Of a stretch of DNA of 64,000 bases, positions 8,013-17,287 are shown in pieces. The position numbers and the translations under genes were made by a program. The stretch spans positions 1 to 64,000 of the forward strand of contig QXCQ01000133.1 of the NCBI GenBank assembly GCA_003576535.1, in the 5' to 3' direction. The notes beneath the pieces are model-generated. The model ran no database searches. It saw only the letters and a list, made by a program, of their open reading frames with translations, and was not told where the DNA came from. Each line of letters begins with the position of its first letter. Within the stretch, counting starts at the first letter, position 1. The DNA comes from Nakamurella silvestris. Lineage in GTDB: Bacteria; Actinomycetota; Actinomycetes; Mycobacteriales; Nakamurellaceae.

Positions 8013-9716
8013 GTGACAGTCGCGGAGCCCACCGACCCCGAACGCCCAGCAGCCGGCCCAGGGATCGATGACGGCCCGAGCCGTCGCGCCCGACTGATGC
8101 TCAATTCCAAGAGCCTCACCCCCGCCGAGCGGGTGATCCCGAGCTGGACCGATGCCACCGCCCGACGCGCCTCCGACCTGGTCGGCGGACCGCTGGGCAG
8201 GCATGCGCTGATCGGCCGGGCACCGTTCTTCACCCCGTTACGGGTCGCCCTGCTCCTGGCCATCGGAGTGCTCATCCTCGGCTGGCTGGTCAAGTCCCCG
8301 TGCATCCAGACCGGTGCCGACGGCGGCCTCGACCAGAGCGGCAACCGGCCCTGGGTCAGCGGCTGCTACAACGACACCACCACCATCTACAAGGGTCGCG
8401 GGCTCGATCTGGGCCATTTCATCTACAGCCGGATGTTCGACGGCAACGGGGATGCGATCCGTCCGATCGAGTACCCCGTCGTCACCAGCCTGTGGCTGTG
8501 GGGGACCGGCTTCCTCACGAACAAGTACCTGGAGTTCACCAAGGCCACCGGCATCTTCCCGGTGCCGCTGGACTACGGCGCCTTCTTCACCATCGGCGCG
8601 ATCCTGCTGGGGCTGATGTACCTCTGGGCCATCGCCTCCACCTTCCGGATGGCGCGCCGACGGCCGTGGGACGTGTTGATCATGTGCCTGTCGCCGCTGC
8701 TGATCGTGCACGCGTTCACCAACTGGGATCTGCTGGCCCTGGGGCTGACGGCGGCGGCCATGGCGGCCTGGGCGGGTAAACGGCCGACCTGGGCCGGGGT
8801 GCTGATCGGCCTGGGCATCGCGGCCAAGCTCTATCCGGTGCTGCTGCTCGGGCCCCTGCTGGTGCTCTGTTTCCGCTCGGCCCGGATGCGGCCGTTCTTC
8901 ATCACGGCCGGCGCGGCCGCTGTCACCTGGCTCGCGATCAACATCCCGATCGCCCTGTACAACTACGACGCCTGGTACGAGTTCATCCGTCTCAACAGCA
9001 CCCGGACCTCGGAGTACAGCACGATCTACCAGATCTACACCCGCTGGTCCGGGAGCCGGATCTTCGAGCCCGTGCTGGCGGCCGACGAGTCCCCGGGCCT
9101 GCTCAACCTGGTCTCGCTGATCGCCTTCGCCCTGTGTTGTGTCGCCGTCGCCTGGTTCGCGCTGTCGGCGAAACGCAGACCACGGGTGGCGCAGCTGATG
9201 TTCCTGCTGGTCGCCGCGTTCCTGCTGACCAACAAGGTGTGGAGCCCGCAGTACTCCCTGTGGCTGCTGCCGCTGGTGGTGCTGGCCCTGCCGAAGTGGC
9301 GGATCGTGCTGATCTGGCAGCTGGTGGAGGCCGCGGTCTGGTACCTGCTGATGCCGACCTTCGTCACCGACTCCAACGGCAACCGGGAGGCGATCCTGTC
9401 GTACTACCCGTTCCAGGCGACGGTGCTGATCCGGGACGCGATCGTCATCGCGATGTGCGTCATGGTGATCCGGAACGTCCTCAAACCGGAGACCGATCTC
9501 ATCCGGATGGCCGGCGACGACGATCCCACCGGCGGTTTCCTGGAGAACACCGCCGACGTCCGGACCATCCCGTCACTGCCGGATCTGTGGCGGCGCTGGC
9601 GGGATTCCGGTCCCGCCGCAGGGTCCTGGGCACCGCCCGCCGATCCTGTAGAAAGCGACCAGGCACTGGTTCTCACCGGGCAGCCGACCGGTGAACCGGG
9701 AACCCGCCCCGTCTGA
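8013..9716 (+). CDS. GT87 family mannosyltransferase (integral membrane)
   Basis: Predicted 567-residue polytopic membrane protein, DUF2029/GT87 type, probably transferring mannose from polyprenyl-phosphomannose to a cell-envelope glycan on the outer face. Around ten hydrophobic segments are visible between residues 75 and 490. The first external loop holds conserved [13 protein letters not shown] with an acidic residue, and a later loop has [15 protein letters not shown]. Start is GTG 8013 with a weak ribosome site. Position matches Rv0051. Acceptor not predictable from sequence. Confidence 0.82.
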   Translation: MTVAEPTDPERPAAGPGIDDGPSRRARLMLNSKSLTPAERVIPSWTDATARRASDLVGGPLGRHALIGRAPFFTPLRVALLLAIGVLILGWLVKSPCIQTGADGGLDQSGNRPWVSGCYNDTTTIYKGRGLDLGHFIYSRMFDGNGDAIRPIEYPVVTSLWLWGTGFLTNKYLEFTKATGIFPVPLDYGAFFTIGAILLGLMYLWAIASTFRMARRRPWDVLIMCLSPLLIVHAFTNWDLLALGLTAAAMAAWAGKRPTWAGVLIGLGIAAKLYPVLLLGPLLVLCFRSARMRPFFITAGAAAVTWLAINIPIALYNYDAWYEFIRLNSTRTSEYSTIYQIYTRWSGSRIFEPVLAADESPGLLNLVSLIAFALCCVAVAWFALSAKRRPRVAQLMFLLVAAFLLTNKVWSPQYSLWLLPLVVLALPKWRIVLIWQLVEAAVWYLLMPTFVTDSNGNREAILSYYPFQATVLIRDAIVIAMCVMVIRNVLKPETDLIRMAGDDDPTGGFLENTADVRTIPSLPDLWRRWRDSGPAAGSWAPPADPVESDQALVLTGQPTGEPGTRPV

Positions 9717-9726
9717 GCCCCGCCCC

Positions 9727-9735
9727 TGTGGACAA
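9727..9735 (-). promoter_or_regulatory. DnaA-box-like site before rpsF
   Basis: The 9-mer TGTGGACAA is the exact complement of TTGTCCACA, the actinobacterial DnaA box. It lies 28 bp upstream of the proposed rpsF -10 box, so DnaA could influence the rpsF-ssb-rpsR-rplI operon. A single 9-mer can also occur by chance. Confidence 0.45.
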
Positions 9736-9762
9736 CTGGTCGGAGCAGCCTGTTCGCGCTGG

Positions 9763-9929
9763 TAAGATCAGCCCAGCTGTCTGTGTGCCGGGGGAAATCA
9801 ATCTCGGTACGCGGTGTGCGTGGTTCTCGGTGCGAGCCTTCCAAGGTGGCACGGCGGGTCGTGGGCATCGCCGGACAGCATCCTCCTGCCATGGAACGAC
9901 CATGGCCGATGAGTCCACAGGAGGTGTAC
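9763..9929 (+). promoter_or_regulatory. rpsF operon promoter and 5' leader
   Basis: A -10 box TAAGAT (9763-9768) without a clear -35 gives a leader of about 155 nt before the GTG start. The leader holds a perfect 7-bp hairpin GCCATGG-AACGA-CCATGGC (9888-9906), 24 nt before the start codon, ahead of an AGGAGG site. Leaders of rpsF operons often bind the S6:S18 pair for feedback control; whether this one does is inference. Confidence 0.5.
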
Positions 9930-10238
9930 GTGAGCGTTTCAACCGCTCCGCGTCACTACGAGCTTCTGCTCATTCTCGACCCCAACCTCGACGAGCGCAC
10001 CGTCGCTCCGTCGATCGACACCTTCCTCAACGTCATCCGTCAGGGTGGCGGCAGTGTGGAAAGCGTCGACGTGTGGGGCAAGCGTCGTCTCTCCTTCGAG
10101 ATCAAGAAGAACTCCGAAGGCATCTACGCAGTGATCAACGTGCGTTGCGAATCGGCACTCGTGTCCGAACTGGATCGTCAGCTCAACCTGAACGAATCCG
10201 TGCTGCGCACCAAGATCATCCGCCCGGACGCCAAGTAA
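9930..10238 (+). CDS. rpsF: 30S ribosomal protein S6
   Basis: Predicted 102-residue small-subunit protein that binds 16S rRNA together with S18. The N-terminal [15 protein letters not shown] and the later [19 protein letters not shown] are typical S6. Start is GTG 9930 with GGAGGTGTAC in front. The frame is open 147 bases further up, but that stretch is leader. First gene of the rpsF-ssb-rpsR-rplI operon. Confidence 0.97.
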   Translation: MSVSTAPRHYELLLILDPNLDERTVAPSIDTFLNVIRQGGGSVESVDVWGKRRLSFEIKKNSEGIYAVINVRCESALVSELDRQLNLNESVLRTKIIRPDAK

Positions 10239-10249
10239 GGAATCCGACA

Positions 10250-10753
10250 ATGGCTGGCGACACCATCATCACCGTGGTTGGCAATCTCACCGCCGACCCG
10301 GAGCTGCGCTTCACCGCTTCCGGTGCTGCCGTCGCGAACTTCACCGTTGCATCGACCCCTCGGACTTTCGATCGGGCCAGCGGCGAGTGGAAGGACGGCG
10401 AAGCACTCTTCCTGCGCTGCAACATCTGGCGTCAGGCTGCCGAGAACGTTGCCGAGTCACTGACCAGGGGCAGCCGCGTTGTTGTCACCGGCCGGCTCAA
10501 GCAGCGTTCCTTCGACACCAAGGAAGGCGAGAAGCGCACGGTCATCGAGCTGGAGGTCGACGAGATCGGCCCCTCGCTCCGATACGCCACCGCCAAAGTC
10601 AACAGGGTGAACCGCCCCGCAGGTGCCGGCGCAGGTGCCGGTGGCGGTGGCGGCTACGGGGGATCGGGTGGGTCCAGCGGACCGGCCGACGACCCGTGGG
10701 CCTCGGCTCCCCCCGCAGGTCAGGGCGGCTACTCGGACGAGCCGCCGTTCTAA
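10250..10753 (+). CDS. ssb: Single-stranded DNA-binding protein
   Basis: Predicted 167-residue SSB. The OB fold covers residues 1-110 ([20 protein letters not shown]; later [18 protein letters not shown]). A Gly-rich flexible linker follows, and the C-terminal tip is YSDEPPF, the acidic tail that docks replication and repair partners. It lies 11 bp after rpsF, so the two are cotranscribed. Protects single strands during replication, recombination and repair. Confidence 0.97.
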   Translation: MAGDTIITVVGNLTADPELRFTASGAAVANFTVASTPRTFDRASGEWKDGEALFLRCNIWRQAAENVAESLTRGSRVVVTGRLKQRSFDTKEGEKRTVIELEVDEIGPSLRYATAKVNRVNRPAGAGAGAGGGGGYGGSGGSSGPADDPWASAPPAGQGGYSDEPPF

Positions 10754-10836
10754 CCCTGCGTTGATTTCTTGCACGAGCCGAGAAGTTCGCTCCTCGGCCC
10801 GTAGTTCCATTCTTCAACCTCACTTCGGAGTAAAAA

Positions 10837-11076
10837 ATGGCGAAACCGCCCCCCCGCAAGGTCAAGAAAAAGGCCTGCGCGTTCTGCAACAAGAAGAAGC
10901 CCCAGCCGATCGACTACAAGGACACCACCTTGCTTCGTCGTTTCATCTCCGATCGCGGCAAGATCCGCGCTCGTCGGGTGACCGGCAACTGCACCATCCA
11001 CCAGCGCGACATTGCGATCGCGGTCAAGAACTCGCGTGAGGTTGCTCTGCTTCCTTACACCTCGACAGCCCGTTAA
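10837..11076 (+). CDS. rpsR: 30S ribosomal protein S18, zinc-binding form
   Basis: Predicted 79-residue ribosomal protein, partner of S6. It keeps the metal site of the C+ paralogue: C14, C17, C52 and H55 (CAFC ... NCTIH). Actinobacteria often have a second, zinc-free copy used under zinc starvation; none is in this window. The core [16 protein letters not shown] is invariant S18. Third gene of the operon, 83 bp after ssb. Confidence 0.96.
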   Translation: MAKPPPRKVKKKACAFCNKKKPQPIDYKDTTLLRRFISDRGKIRARRVTGNCTIHQRDIAIAVKNSREVALLPYTSTAR

Positions 11077-11088
11077 GGAGGAGACACC

Positions 11089-11541
11089 ATGAAGCTCATC
11101 CTCACTGCTGATGTCCCGAACCTCGGAGCCCCCGGCGATATCGTCGAGGTCCGTGACGGTTACGGCCGCAACTTCCTGCTGCCGCAGGGTAAGGCCATCG
11201 TTGCCACCCGTGGCGCCGAGAAGCAGATCGTCGACATCAAGCGCGCCCAGCTGGCCCGTGAGATCCGCGGCACCGATCACGCCAACGAAGTGAAGTCGGC
11301 GCTCGAGAAGCTCACGGTCGTCATCAACGCCCGCGCCACCGCCGACGGAACCAAGCTCTTCGGTTCCGTCACCACCCAGGATGTCGTCGCAGCCGTCAAG
11401 GCCGCCGGCGGACCCTCGGTCGACAAGCGCGCGGTCGAGCTGGACGGTCACATCAAGACCGCCGGCCAGCACCCGGTTGCCATCAAGCTGCACCCGGGCG
11501 TCACCGCCAAGTTCGAGATCAAGGTCGTCACCTCCGCGTGA
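11089..11541 (+). CDS. rplI: 50S ribosomal protein L9
   Basis: Predicted 150-residue L9 with the N-terminal 23S-binding domain ([32 protein letters not shown]), a long connecting helix and a C-terminal RNA-binding domain. ATG 11089 follows AAGGAGGAGACACC. Last gene of the operon; a strong terminator follows 18 bases after the stop. Confidence 0.97.
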   Translation: MKLILTADVPNLGAPGDIVEVRDGYGRNFLLPQGKAIVATRGAEKQIVDIKRAQLAREIRGTDHANEVKSALEKLTVVINARATADGTKLFGSVTTQDVVAAVKAAGGPSVDKRAVELDGHIKTAGQHPVAIKLHPGVTAKFEIKVVTSA

Positions 11542-11559
11542 TCTGACCCTCGTACGCCT

Positions 11560-11596
11560 GAACTGCCCCGGAGCGCCCAGCGCTCCGGGGCAGTTC
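11560..11596 (+). terminator. rplI operon terminator
   Basis: Perfect 16-bp stem (arm GAACTGCCCCGGAGCG) with 5-base loop CCCAG, followed by TGTTT. A clear intrinsic terminator for the rpsF-rplI operon; it would also work on minus-strand transcripts coming from the stress-protein gene. Confidence 0.88.
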
Positions 11597-11710
11597 TGTT
11601 TACTGCTCGGTTCTGTTTTCTGCTCGGTTCTGTTTTCTGCTCGGTTCTGTTTCTGTGGGGCCCTGTTTCTGCTGGGCTCTGTTTTCTGCTCGGTTCTGTT
11701 TCCTGCTGGG
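11594..11710. repeat. 17-bp tandem repeat array
   Basis: About seven tandem copies of a unit like TTCTGTTTTCTGCTCGG. The first three are almost exact; the middle two are rearranged; the last ends TTCCTGCTGGG. T-rich on the plus strand, directly after the rplI terminator and ending 7 bp before the stop of the minus-strand stress-protein gene. Unusually AT-rich for this genome; likely copy-number variable. Confidence 0.8.
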
Positions 11711-11717
11711 CCGGGCG

Positions 11718-12626
11718 TCAGCCCTCGGCCACGGCGTAGGGCACCACGATGGCCGGTACCGGCGAGTGACGGATGATCTTGGTGGCCCGGGAACCGAGGA
11801 AGACCCGGGCCAGCGGACCGGCGCTCGAGGAGCCGACGACCAGCACGTCCCCTGCCTCCCAATGCAGATCGTCCAGGGCTTCGGACCATCCGCGCCCGCT
11901 CGCCACCGCCGTGGTGGTGCCCTCGGGCAGCAGGCCGGCGGCCGCCAGGGCCGCCACCTCGGTGTCCTGCGCCGCCTTCGCCTGCTGCTGCCAGGCCGAC
12001 AACACCTCGTCCTCGGCGTGCAGGCCGACCTCAGGCGGGTACATGGTCCGCCCGCGGACCCCGAAGGTCGCCACCCGCAGGCACGCCCCCACCCGTCCGG
12101 TGATCCGGGCCGTCAGCCTCAACACCGCGGCCGAGCCCTCGTAGCCGGCGAAGGAGCAGGTCACCCGGGTGACGACGGCACCCTTCGGCGGGTGGTACCC
12201 CCGCGGGGCCAGGGCCAGCGGCACCGGAGAGGAGTGGAGCAACCGGTCGGCCGTCGACCCCACCACGATCTGACCGAGCGGGCCGTCACTGGAGGATCCC
12301 AGCACCAGGATGTCCGCCTCCTGTCGTTCGGCGGTACGGACGAGGGCGGCCGACACGGACTTCCCGCTGACCGAGATGGACTCGTGCTCGACATCGCTGA
12401 CGGTGCTGGTTAGGTACTCGTAGGAGGCGTCGATGGCTTTCTGCCCTTCCGAGACCGCCCAGCGTTCGAACTCCCCGTCGACCCGGGCCATGCTCGGGGT
12501 CGGCCACGGCGTCGGCACCACCGTCACCGAGAGCAGCTTCTCCCCGGCCGAGCGGGCGATCTGAGCGCCCAGATCCAGGGCCGCCCGCCCACCCTTGCCC
12601 GGCAGGAAACCGACGATCACGGTCAT
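11718..12626 (-). CDS. Universal stress protein, tandem UspA domains
   Basis: Predicted 302-residue protein with two Usp domains, about residues 1-145 and 155-300. Each ends with the ATP-binding signature: GSSSDGPLGQIVVGSTADRL and GSSSAGPLARVFLGSRATKI. Probably an ATP-binding cytoplasmic stress protein. Its ATG (12626) follows the stop of the amino-acid permease after one base, so translation is coupled and it may serve or regulate the permease, as Usp proteins next to APC transporters are thought to. Confidence 0.9.
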   Translation of the reverse strand: MTVIVGFLPGKGGRAALDLGAQIARSAGEKLLSVTVVPTPWPTPSMARVDGEFERWAVSEGQKAIDASYEYLTSTVSDVEHESISVSGKSVSAALVRTAERQEADILVLGSSSDGPLGQIVVGSTADRLLHSSPVPLALAPRGYHPPKGAVVTRVTCSFAGYEGSAAVLRLTARITGRVGACLRVATFGVRGRTMYPPEVGLHAEDEVLSAWQQQAKAAQDTEVAALAAAGLLPEGTTTAVASGRGWSEALDDLHWEAGDVLVVGSSSAGPLARVFLGSRATKIIRHSPVPAIVVPYAVAEG

Positions 12627-12627
12627 C

Positions 12628-14121
12628 TCAGTGGCCCCTCATCGTCTCAGGGATCTCCGGGAGCGGTGCGTCCGGGTTGTTGAGCGCCGAGCGGTGCCGG
12701 GCCCAGAGGAAGTAGTAGGCCATGACCACGGCCAGCCACAGGGCGAAGAACAGCCAGGTGATGGGCGGCAGGTTGTAGGCGACCCAGCCGCACGAGACGA
12801 TGGCCAGGACCGGGGTGACCGGATACAGCGGGACCTTGTAGGCACGCGGCAGGTCCGGTTCGGTGCGACGCAGGATCATCACCCCGAGGGCGACAACGGT
12901 GAAGGCCCCGAGGGTTCCGATGGAGACCATGTCCCAGAGGTACCCGGCCGGGACGAAACCGGCGATCAGGCTGACCACGATCGCCACCACCACCGTGTTG
13001 TAGGTCGGAGTGAGGGTCCGTGGGTTCACCTGCGCGAACTTCTTCGGCAGCATGCCGTCCCGCCCCATGGCGAACAGGATCCGGGTCTGCCCGTAGAGGG
13101 TCACCAGGGTCACGGAGAAGATCGACACCACGGCCCCGGCGGCCAGGATCGTGCCAGGCACATTCGACCCGGTCAGGTTCTGCAGGATCACCGACAGACC
13201 GGCGGACTGCTGGTCCTCGTCGGCGAACCGGGCCGGCTCCTGGGCACCGATGCCGGCCACCGCCACCAGGATGTAGATGGTGATGACGATCCCCAATGCG
13301 AACAGAATGGCCTTGGGCATGGTCTTCTGCGGGTCCTTGACCTCCTCACCTGCAGTGGCGACGGCGTCCAGGCCGATGAAGGAGAAGAAGATGGTGCCCG
13401 CGGCGGCACCGATCCCGGCGAATCCCGCCCCCATGAAGTTCTGGAAGTGTCCGCCCTGGAAGTGCATCATTCCGATGACGACGAACATCAGCAGCACGGC
13501 GATCTTGGTGACCACCATGACGGCATTGACCTTGGCCGATTCGCTGGCTCCGCGAATCAGCAGCATGGCGCACAGGAAGACCAGGACGACGGCCGGAAGA
13601 TTGATCACACCTTGGCTGTTGCCCTCGTGCGGAATGGGGGCGTAGGAGAGCCATTCGGGGATCTGGAAGCCGAACAGGCTTTCCAGAAGTTTGTTGAAAT
13701 AGCCGCTCCACCCGACCGCGACGGCGGCCGTCGACACCCCGTATTCCAGGAGCACACAGGCGGCGACCACCATCGCCACCAGCTCGCCCAAGGCGTGATA
13801 AGCGTAGGAATAGGTGGACCCGGAAACCGGTATGGCCGAGGCCATCTCGGCATAACACAGGGCGGCGAACCCGGCGGCCAGCCCGGCGATGATGAAAGAC
13901 AGGATGACAGCGGGGCCGGCATCGGGGACCGACTCCTGCAATACGAAGAAAATGCCGGTGCCCACCGTTGCCCCCACGCCGAACATGGTGAGCTGAAAGG
14001 TGCCGATGGTGCGTTTGAGTTCGGGCCCGTGGTGGTCGTCAGGGGTGCCGGCGCGTTTGATCGGTTTACGGCGCCACAGCTGGGTGGAGATCGGGACGGG
14101 GGTCTGGGTTCGCTGGGCCAC
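12628..14121 (-). CDS. APC superfamily amino-acid permease (cationic type)
   Basis: Predicted 497-residue membrane protein with about 12 to 14 hydrophobic segments, resembling the CAT/YfnA group of amino-acid permeases. Conserved stretches: MFGVGATVGTGIFFVLQE in helix 1, then FAALCYAEMASAIPVSGSTYSYAYHALGE (helices 2-3) and FFSFIGLDAVATAGEEVKDPQ (helix 6 region). I start at GTG 14121 (MAQRTQT) because AAGGAG lies 8 bases ahead; an upstream ATG at 14199 would add a Pro/Arg-rich non-conserved stretch. It forms an operon with the downstream stress-protein gene. Substrate inferred, not proven. Confidence 0.85.
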   Translation of the reverse strand: MAQRTQTPVPISTQLWRRKPIKRAGTPDDHHGPELKRTIGTFQLTMFGVGATVGTGIFFVLQESVPDAGPAVILSFIIAGLAAGFAALCYAEMASAIPVSGSTYSYAYHALGELVAMVVAACVLLEYGVSTAAVAVGWSGYFNKLLESLFGFQIPEWLSYAPIPHEGNSQGVINLPAVVLVFLCAMLLIRGASESAKVNAVMVVTKIAVLLMFVVIGMMHFQGGHFQNFMGAGFAGIGAAAGTIFFSFIGLDAVATAGEEVKDPQKTMPKAILFALGIVITIYILVAVAGIGAQEPARFADEDQQSAGLSVILQNLTGSNVPGTILAAGAVVSIFSVTLVTLYGQTRILFAMGRDGMLPKKFAQVNPRTLTPTYNTVVVAIVVSLIAGFVPAGYLWDMVSIGTLGAFTVVALGVMILRRTEPDLPRAYKVPLYPVTPVLAIVSCGWVAYNLPPITWLFFALWLAVVMAYYFLWARHRSALNNPDAPLPEIPETMRGH

Positions 14122-14875
14122 GGGCAATGCTCCTTGTCCGCTCCGTGGCTTTCCGGATATGCGTGGTGCGTGGTCCGGGGTGGCACGGCTGAGGAGCACT
14201 TAACTCCCGGAATCGATCTCCGGTCAAGGGCTCAATCGACCCGTGTCCGGCTCCTCACCGGTGTGTACGGGGGAAATGTCGGGGTTGACGAGGGTCGGTG
14301 TCGGCCGGGTTCGCGTCGCGAACGCGGATTTGTTGCGCGCGTCAGGTTCGGCCCGGCTCAACGTTTCGCCGGGGAGGCCGAACGAGGCGAATACGCTCCG
14401 ATCTTCGCGACGCTGTGGGAACCATGTGAGCTGGTGCAGCGTCTGGGAGGGCCGCGGAGGCCATGCATTCGGCTCTGGCGTGTCCCCGCTGCGCCACGCC
14501 AGGAATTTCCAGCAATAGTTGTCCACACCCTCGCCGGTTGTCCACAGGCCCGACACCTGCGTAGATGCCGATTCGAGGCCGAGATTTCCCCACGCTGTAC
14601 ACACCTGTGAACACCGGCCTCCTGCGGTGGGTGGCGAGTTGTCCACAGGGTGTGCACTGGATGTGCACACCGTGAATTGGTCGGGGGTGCGTCACGGGCT
14701 TAACGTCGTGCAGTCGCGTACGGCACCGGTGCACTGGTGCCGGACTGTCGGTGCCGGGTGGTACAGATGTTCGTATGGCTGGATCGTTCCAGCTCGCATC
14801 TCCCCCACACGGCAGACGTACCCCGGTTCGCCGGGGGGCGCGGGTCGGGTGGGTCGAACTGGAGGCAGTGGTTGT
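14122..14875. other. 754-bp non-coding region before dnaB
   Basis: No convincing gene in this interval between the divergent permease and dnaB. It carries the permease promoter, three DnaA-box-like 9-mers (separate entry), a CACACC/GGTGTG-rich stretch at about 14590-14690, and the dnaB ribosome site TGGAGG (14861-14866). The long open frames here lack codon bias and conserved sequence. Confidence 0.6.
14519..14647 (+). promoter_or_regulatory. Cluster of three DnaA-box-like sites upstream of dnaB
   Basis: TTGTCCACA, the actinobacterial DnaA box, occurs exactly three times in one orientation at 14519-14527, 14538-14546 and 14639-14647. The first two start 19 bp apart, the third 101 bp later. 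No dnaA, dnaN or rnpA is near, so this is probably not the origin but a regulatory or DnaA-titrating site linked to the helicase gene. Confidence 0.6.
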
Positions 14876-16288
14876 ATGGCGGTTGACGAGCAGTGGCAGA
14901 AGTCGCGGCCATCGGGGGAGCGGCGGACGCCGGCCCCCACGAACGAGGCGGCATTCGATCGTCAACCCCCGCAGGATCTCCCTGCCGAGCAGTCGGTCCT
15001 GGGCGGCATGCTCCTGTCCAAGGACGCCATCGCCGATGTCATCGAGGTCCTCACCCCGGACGACTTCTACAAACCGGCCCACACCCTGATCTACGAAGCG
15101 ATCCTGGGCCTCTACTCCCGTGGTGAGCCCGCCGACCCGATCACCGTCTCGGCGGATCTGGAGCGGGCCGGCTCGCTGGCCCGCAGCGGCGGGGCGGTGT
15201 ACCTGCACCACCTGACGGCCATCGTGCCGACCGCGGCCAACGCCGGTTACTACGCGCAGATCGTCGGCGAGAAGGCGGTGCTGCGACGGCTGGTCCAGGC
15301 CGGGACCCGCATCGTGCAGATGGGGTACGGCGCCTCCGAGGACACCACCGGCAGCGGTGAGGTGGACGAGATCGTCGACCGGGCCCAGGCCGAGCTGTAC
15401 GACGTCACCGAACGGCGCACCACCGAGGACTACGTGGTCCTGGAGGAGCTGCTGCAGCCGACGATGGACGAGATCGACGCGATCCAGTCCCGCGGCGGGA
15501 TGTCCGCCGGTGTGCCCACCGGCTTCGCCGACCTCGACCAGCTGACGAACGGCTTCCACCCCGGGCAGATGATCATCATCGCGGCCCGGCCGGGTGTCGG
15601 TAAGTCGACCTTCGCCCTGGACGTGGCCAGGAACGCATCGGTGAAACACGGGCTGACCTCGTGCATCTTCTCCCTGGAGATGTCCAAGACCGAGATCACC
15701 ATGAGGCTGTTGTCCGCCGAGGCCGGGATCAAACTCGGCCAGATGCGGGCCGGCACGATGTCCGAGCACGACTGGCAGAAGATCGTCCGGCGGATGAGCG
15801 AGATCTCCGATGCGCCGTTGTTCATCGACGATTCGCCGAACATGACCATGATGGAGATCCGGGCCAAGGCGCGGCGGCTGAAACAGCGGAACGACCTGCG
15901 ACTGATCGTGCTGGACTACCTGCAGCTGATGTCCTCCGGCAAGAAGGTCGAGTCCCGGCAGCAGGAGGTTTCGGAGTTCTCGCGTCAGATGAAGCTGCTG
16001 GCCAAGGAGCTCGAGGTCCCGGTGATCGCGATCTCCCAGCTGAACCGTGGTCCCGAACAGCGGACGGACAAGAAGCCGATGCTGTCGGACCTGCGTGAGT
16101 CCGGCTCGCTGGAGCAGGACGCCGACATGGTGATCCTGGTCAACCGGCCCGATGCGTGGGAGTCGGAGGACCCGCGTGCGGGTGAGGCGGACCTGATCAT
16201 CGCCAAGCACCGTAACGGTCCGACCACCACGATCGCCGTCGCCCACCAGCTGCACTACAGCCGGTTCATCGACCTCGCCCCGCAGTAG
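14876..16288 (+). CDS. dnaB: Replicative DNA helicase
   Basis: Predicted 470-residue hexameric helicase that unwinds DNA at the replication fork. The N-terminal DnaB domain (PPQDLPAEQSVLGGMLLSKDA) is followed by the RecA-like ATPase: Walker A RPGVGKST near residue 240, Walker B LIVLDYLQLM near 345, and the DNA-binding and sensor stretch ISQLNRGPEQR. No intein interrupts it, unlike several mycobacterial copies. ATG 14876 (MAVDEQW) chosen; GGAGG is 9 bases upstream. Its position matches Rv0058 relative to rplI. Confidence 0.97.
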   Translation: MAVDEQWQKSRPSGERRTPAPTNEAAFDRQPPQDLPAEQSVLGGMLLSKDAIADVIEVLTPDDFYKPAHTLIYEAILGLYSRGEPADPITVSADLERAGSLARSGGAVYLHHLTAIVPTAANAGYYAQIVGEKAVLRRLVQAGTRIVQMGYGASEDTTGSGEVDEIVDRAQAELYDVTERRTTEDYVVLEELLQPTMDEIDAIQSRGGMSAGVPTGFADLDQLTNGFHPGQMIIIAARPGVGKSTFALDVARNASVKHGLTSCIFSLEMSKTEITMRLLSAEAGIKLGQMRAGTMSEHDWQKIVRRMSEISDAPLFIDDSPNMTMMEIRAKARRLKQRNDLRLIVLDYLQLMSSGKKVESRQQEVSEFSRQMKLLAKELEVPVIAISQLNRGPEQRTDKKPMLSDLRESGSLEQDADMVILVNRPDAWESEDPRAGEADLIIAKHRNGPTTTIAVAHQLHYSRFIDLAPQ

Positions 16289-16295
16289 CCTTCCA

Positions 16296-16365
16296 CTTCC
16301 CGCGCACCGTTCCGGGGTCCGCGCAGCCTGTAGGGTGCGCGGACCCCGGAACGGTGCGCGGGAAC
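16296..16365. repeat. 70-bp hairpin element, family A copy 2
   Basis: Same arms as the copy at 50 (TTCCCGCGCACCGTTCC / GGAACGGTGCGCGGGAA), here pairing along almost the whole 30-base arm, with inner GGGTCCGCGCA / TGCGCGGACCCC. It lies 8 bases after the dnaB stop and abuts the broken 3' end of the yhcG remnant. Confidence 0.88.
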
Positions 16366-16371
16366 ACGGGT

Positions 16372-17192
16372 CAGGGAGCGGGATCGCGTACTCGGCCACC
16401 ACGTCGTTCTTGGACCTGCACAACAGCAGCCCGATCGCCGGTGCGTCGTCGGGATGGCCGAGCAGATCACAGTAGAACTCGTCACCGCCGATGGTCAGTC
16501 GAACCTGCCGACCGACGAACGCGAAGCCTTGGCCGAGCTCCAGCAGGAACTTCTGCATGTGGTCGACGAGCGCGGCCTCCAGGTCCCGTTCCGTGCGCTG
16601 CTGGGTGGTCCCGAGGAAATCGAAGATGTACGGATCGCAGGTGGCCTGCCGTGCAGGCGGGACTCGATCTGATGGGCCAGGAGATCACGGCTCCACCCCC
16701 GCTCGACCGCCTCGGTCGCGTACCAGAGTCGCAGGTCAGGATCTTCGAGTTTCTCAAGCAAGGCGAGATGGTGGTACCACGGCAGTTGTGCAAGGCAGCC
16801 TTGCACTATTGATGGTTCGTCCCACGCCGCGGCGAAACCGCGCATGCCTTGAGATTCCGCGGTGAGAACCCACGAGCGTCCGGGAAGCGATTCCGCAGGT
16901 CCGCCGAGAGCCGGTCGATGACCTTGGCACCCCAGCCCTGCATCGCCTGTCGGGCCAGGATGTCGCGTCCGACGGCCCAGTAGGTCAGCAGCAGTTCCCG
17001 ATTGACAGCCGTCACCGCCGCACGACGACCGGTCGTCACCCGACCGCTGACATCCGACAGCAGATCCGGATACCAGTCCGGCATGAGCGATCGCGGCGGG
17101 GTCGAGGCGAACGAGGCTGTCGAACCTGGGGCGTCGGTGTCGGGAGGGGCCTCAGGGTTGCCGAACTCGTCAGGATGGACAGGTACGGACAC
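16372..17192 (-). pseudogene. Decayed yhcG / DUF1016 PD-(D/E)XK nuclease gene
   Basis: Recognisable YhcG-family pieces lie in order but in three reading frames. The N-terminal piece (GTG start 17192) includes REILLTYW-like RELLLTYWAVGRDILARQ and QGWGAKVIDRLSADLR, running to GFSPRNLK near 16840. A second frame gives QLPWYHHLALLEKL and RGWSRDLLAHQIESRLH (16640-16845). A third gives PYIFDFLGTT and KFLLELGQGFAFVGRQVRL (about 16450-16640). The third piece jumps from GGDEFYCDL to HPDDAPAIGLLLC, so the stretch that normally carries the nuclease active-site residues is deleted. The C-terminus stops at the 70-bp hairpin. At least two frameshifts, one internal deletion and a lost end: not functional. 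Confidence 0.85.
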
Positions 17193-17287
17193 GGCGGTAC
17201 CTTTCCGGCGCGTCGTACGGGGTGATGTCGTGCCGCTGATCCAACGGTGCGGCCCGGCGTTCCGTTGCGTCTCCTGTCTCGAAACAT

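Noticed and set aside
14519-14647. Chromosomal replication origin
   Set aside because: Three DnaA-box-like sites are present, but there is no dnaA, dnaN or rnpA nearby and no AT-rich unwinding region.
14876-16288. Intein in DnaB
   Set aside because: The protein is of normal length (470 residues) and conserved motifs are continuous.
16354-16812. Plus-strand frame of 152 codons after dnaB
   Set aside because: It is a shadow of the yhcG remnant on the minus strand; no ribosome site or family match.
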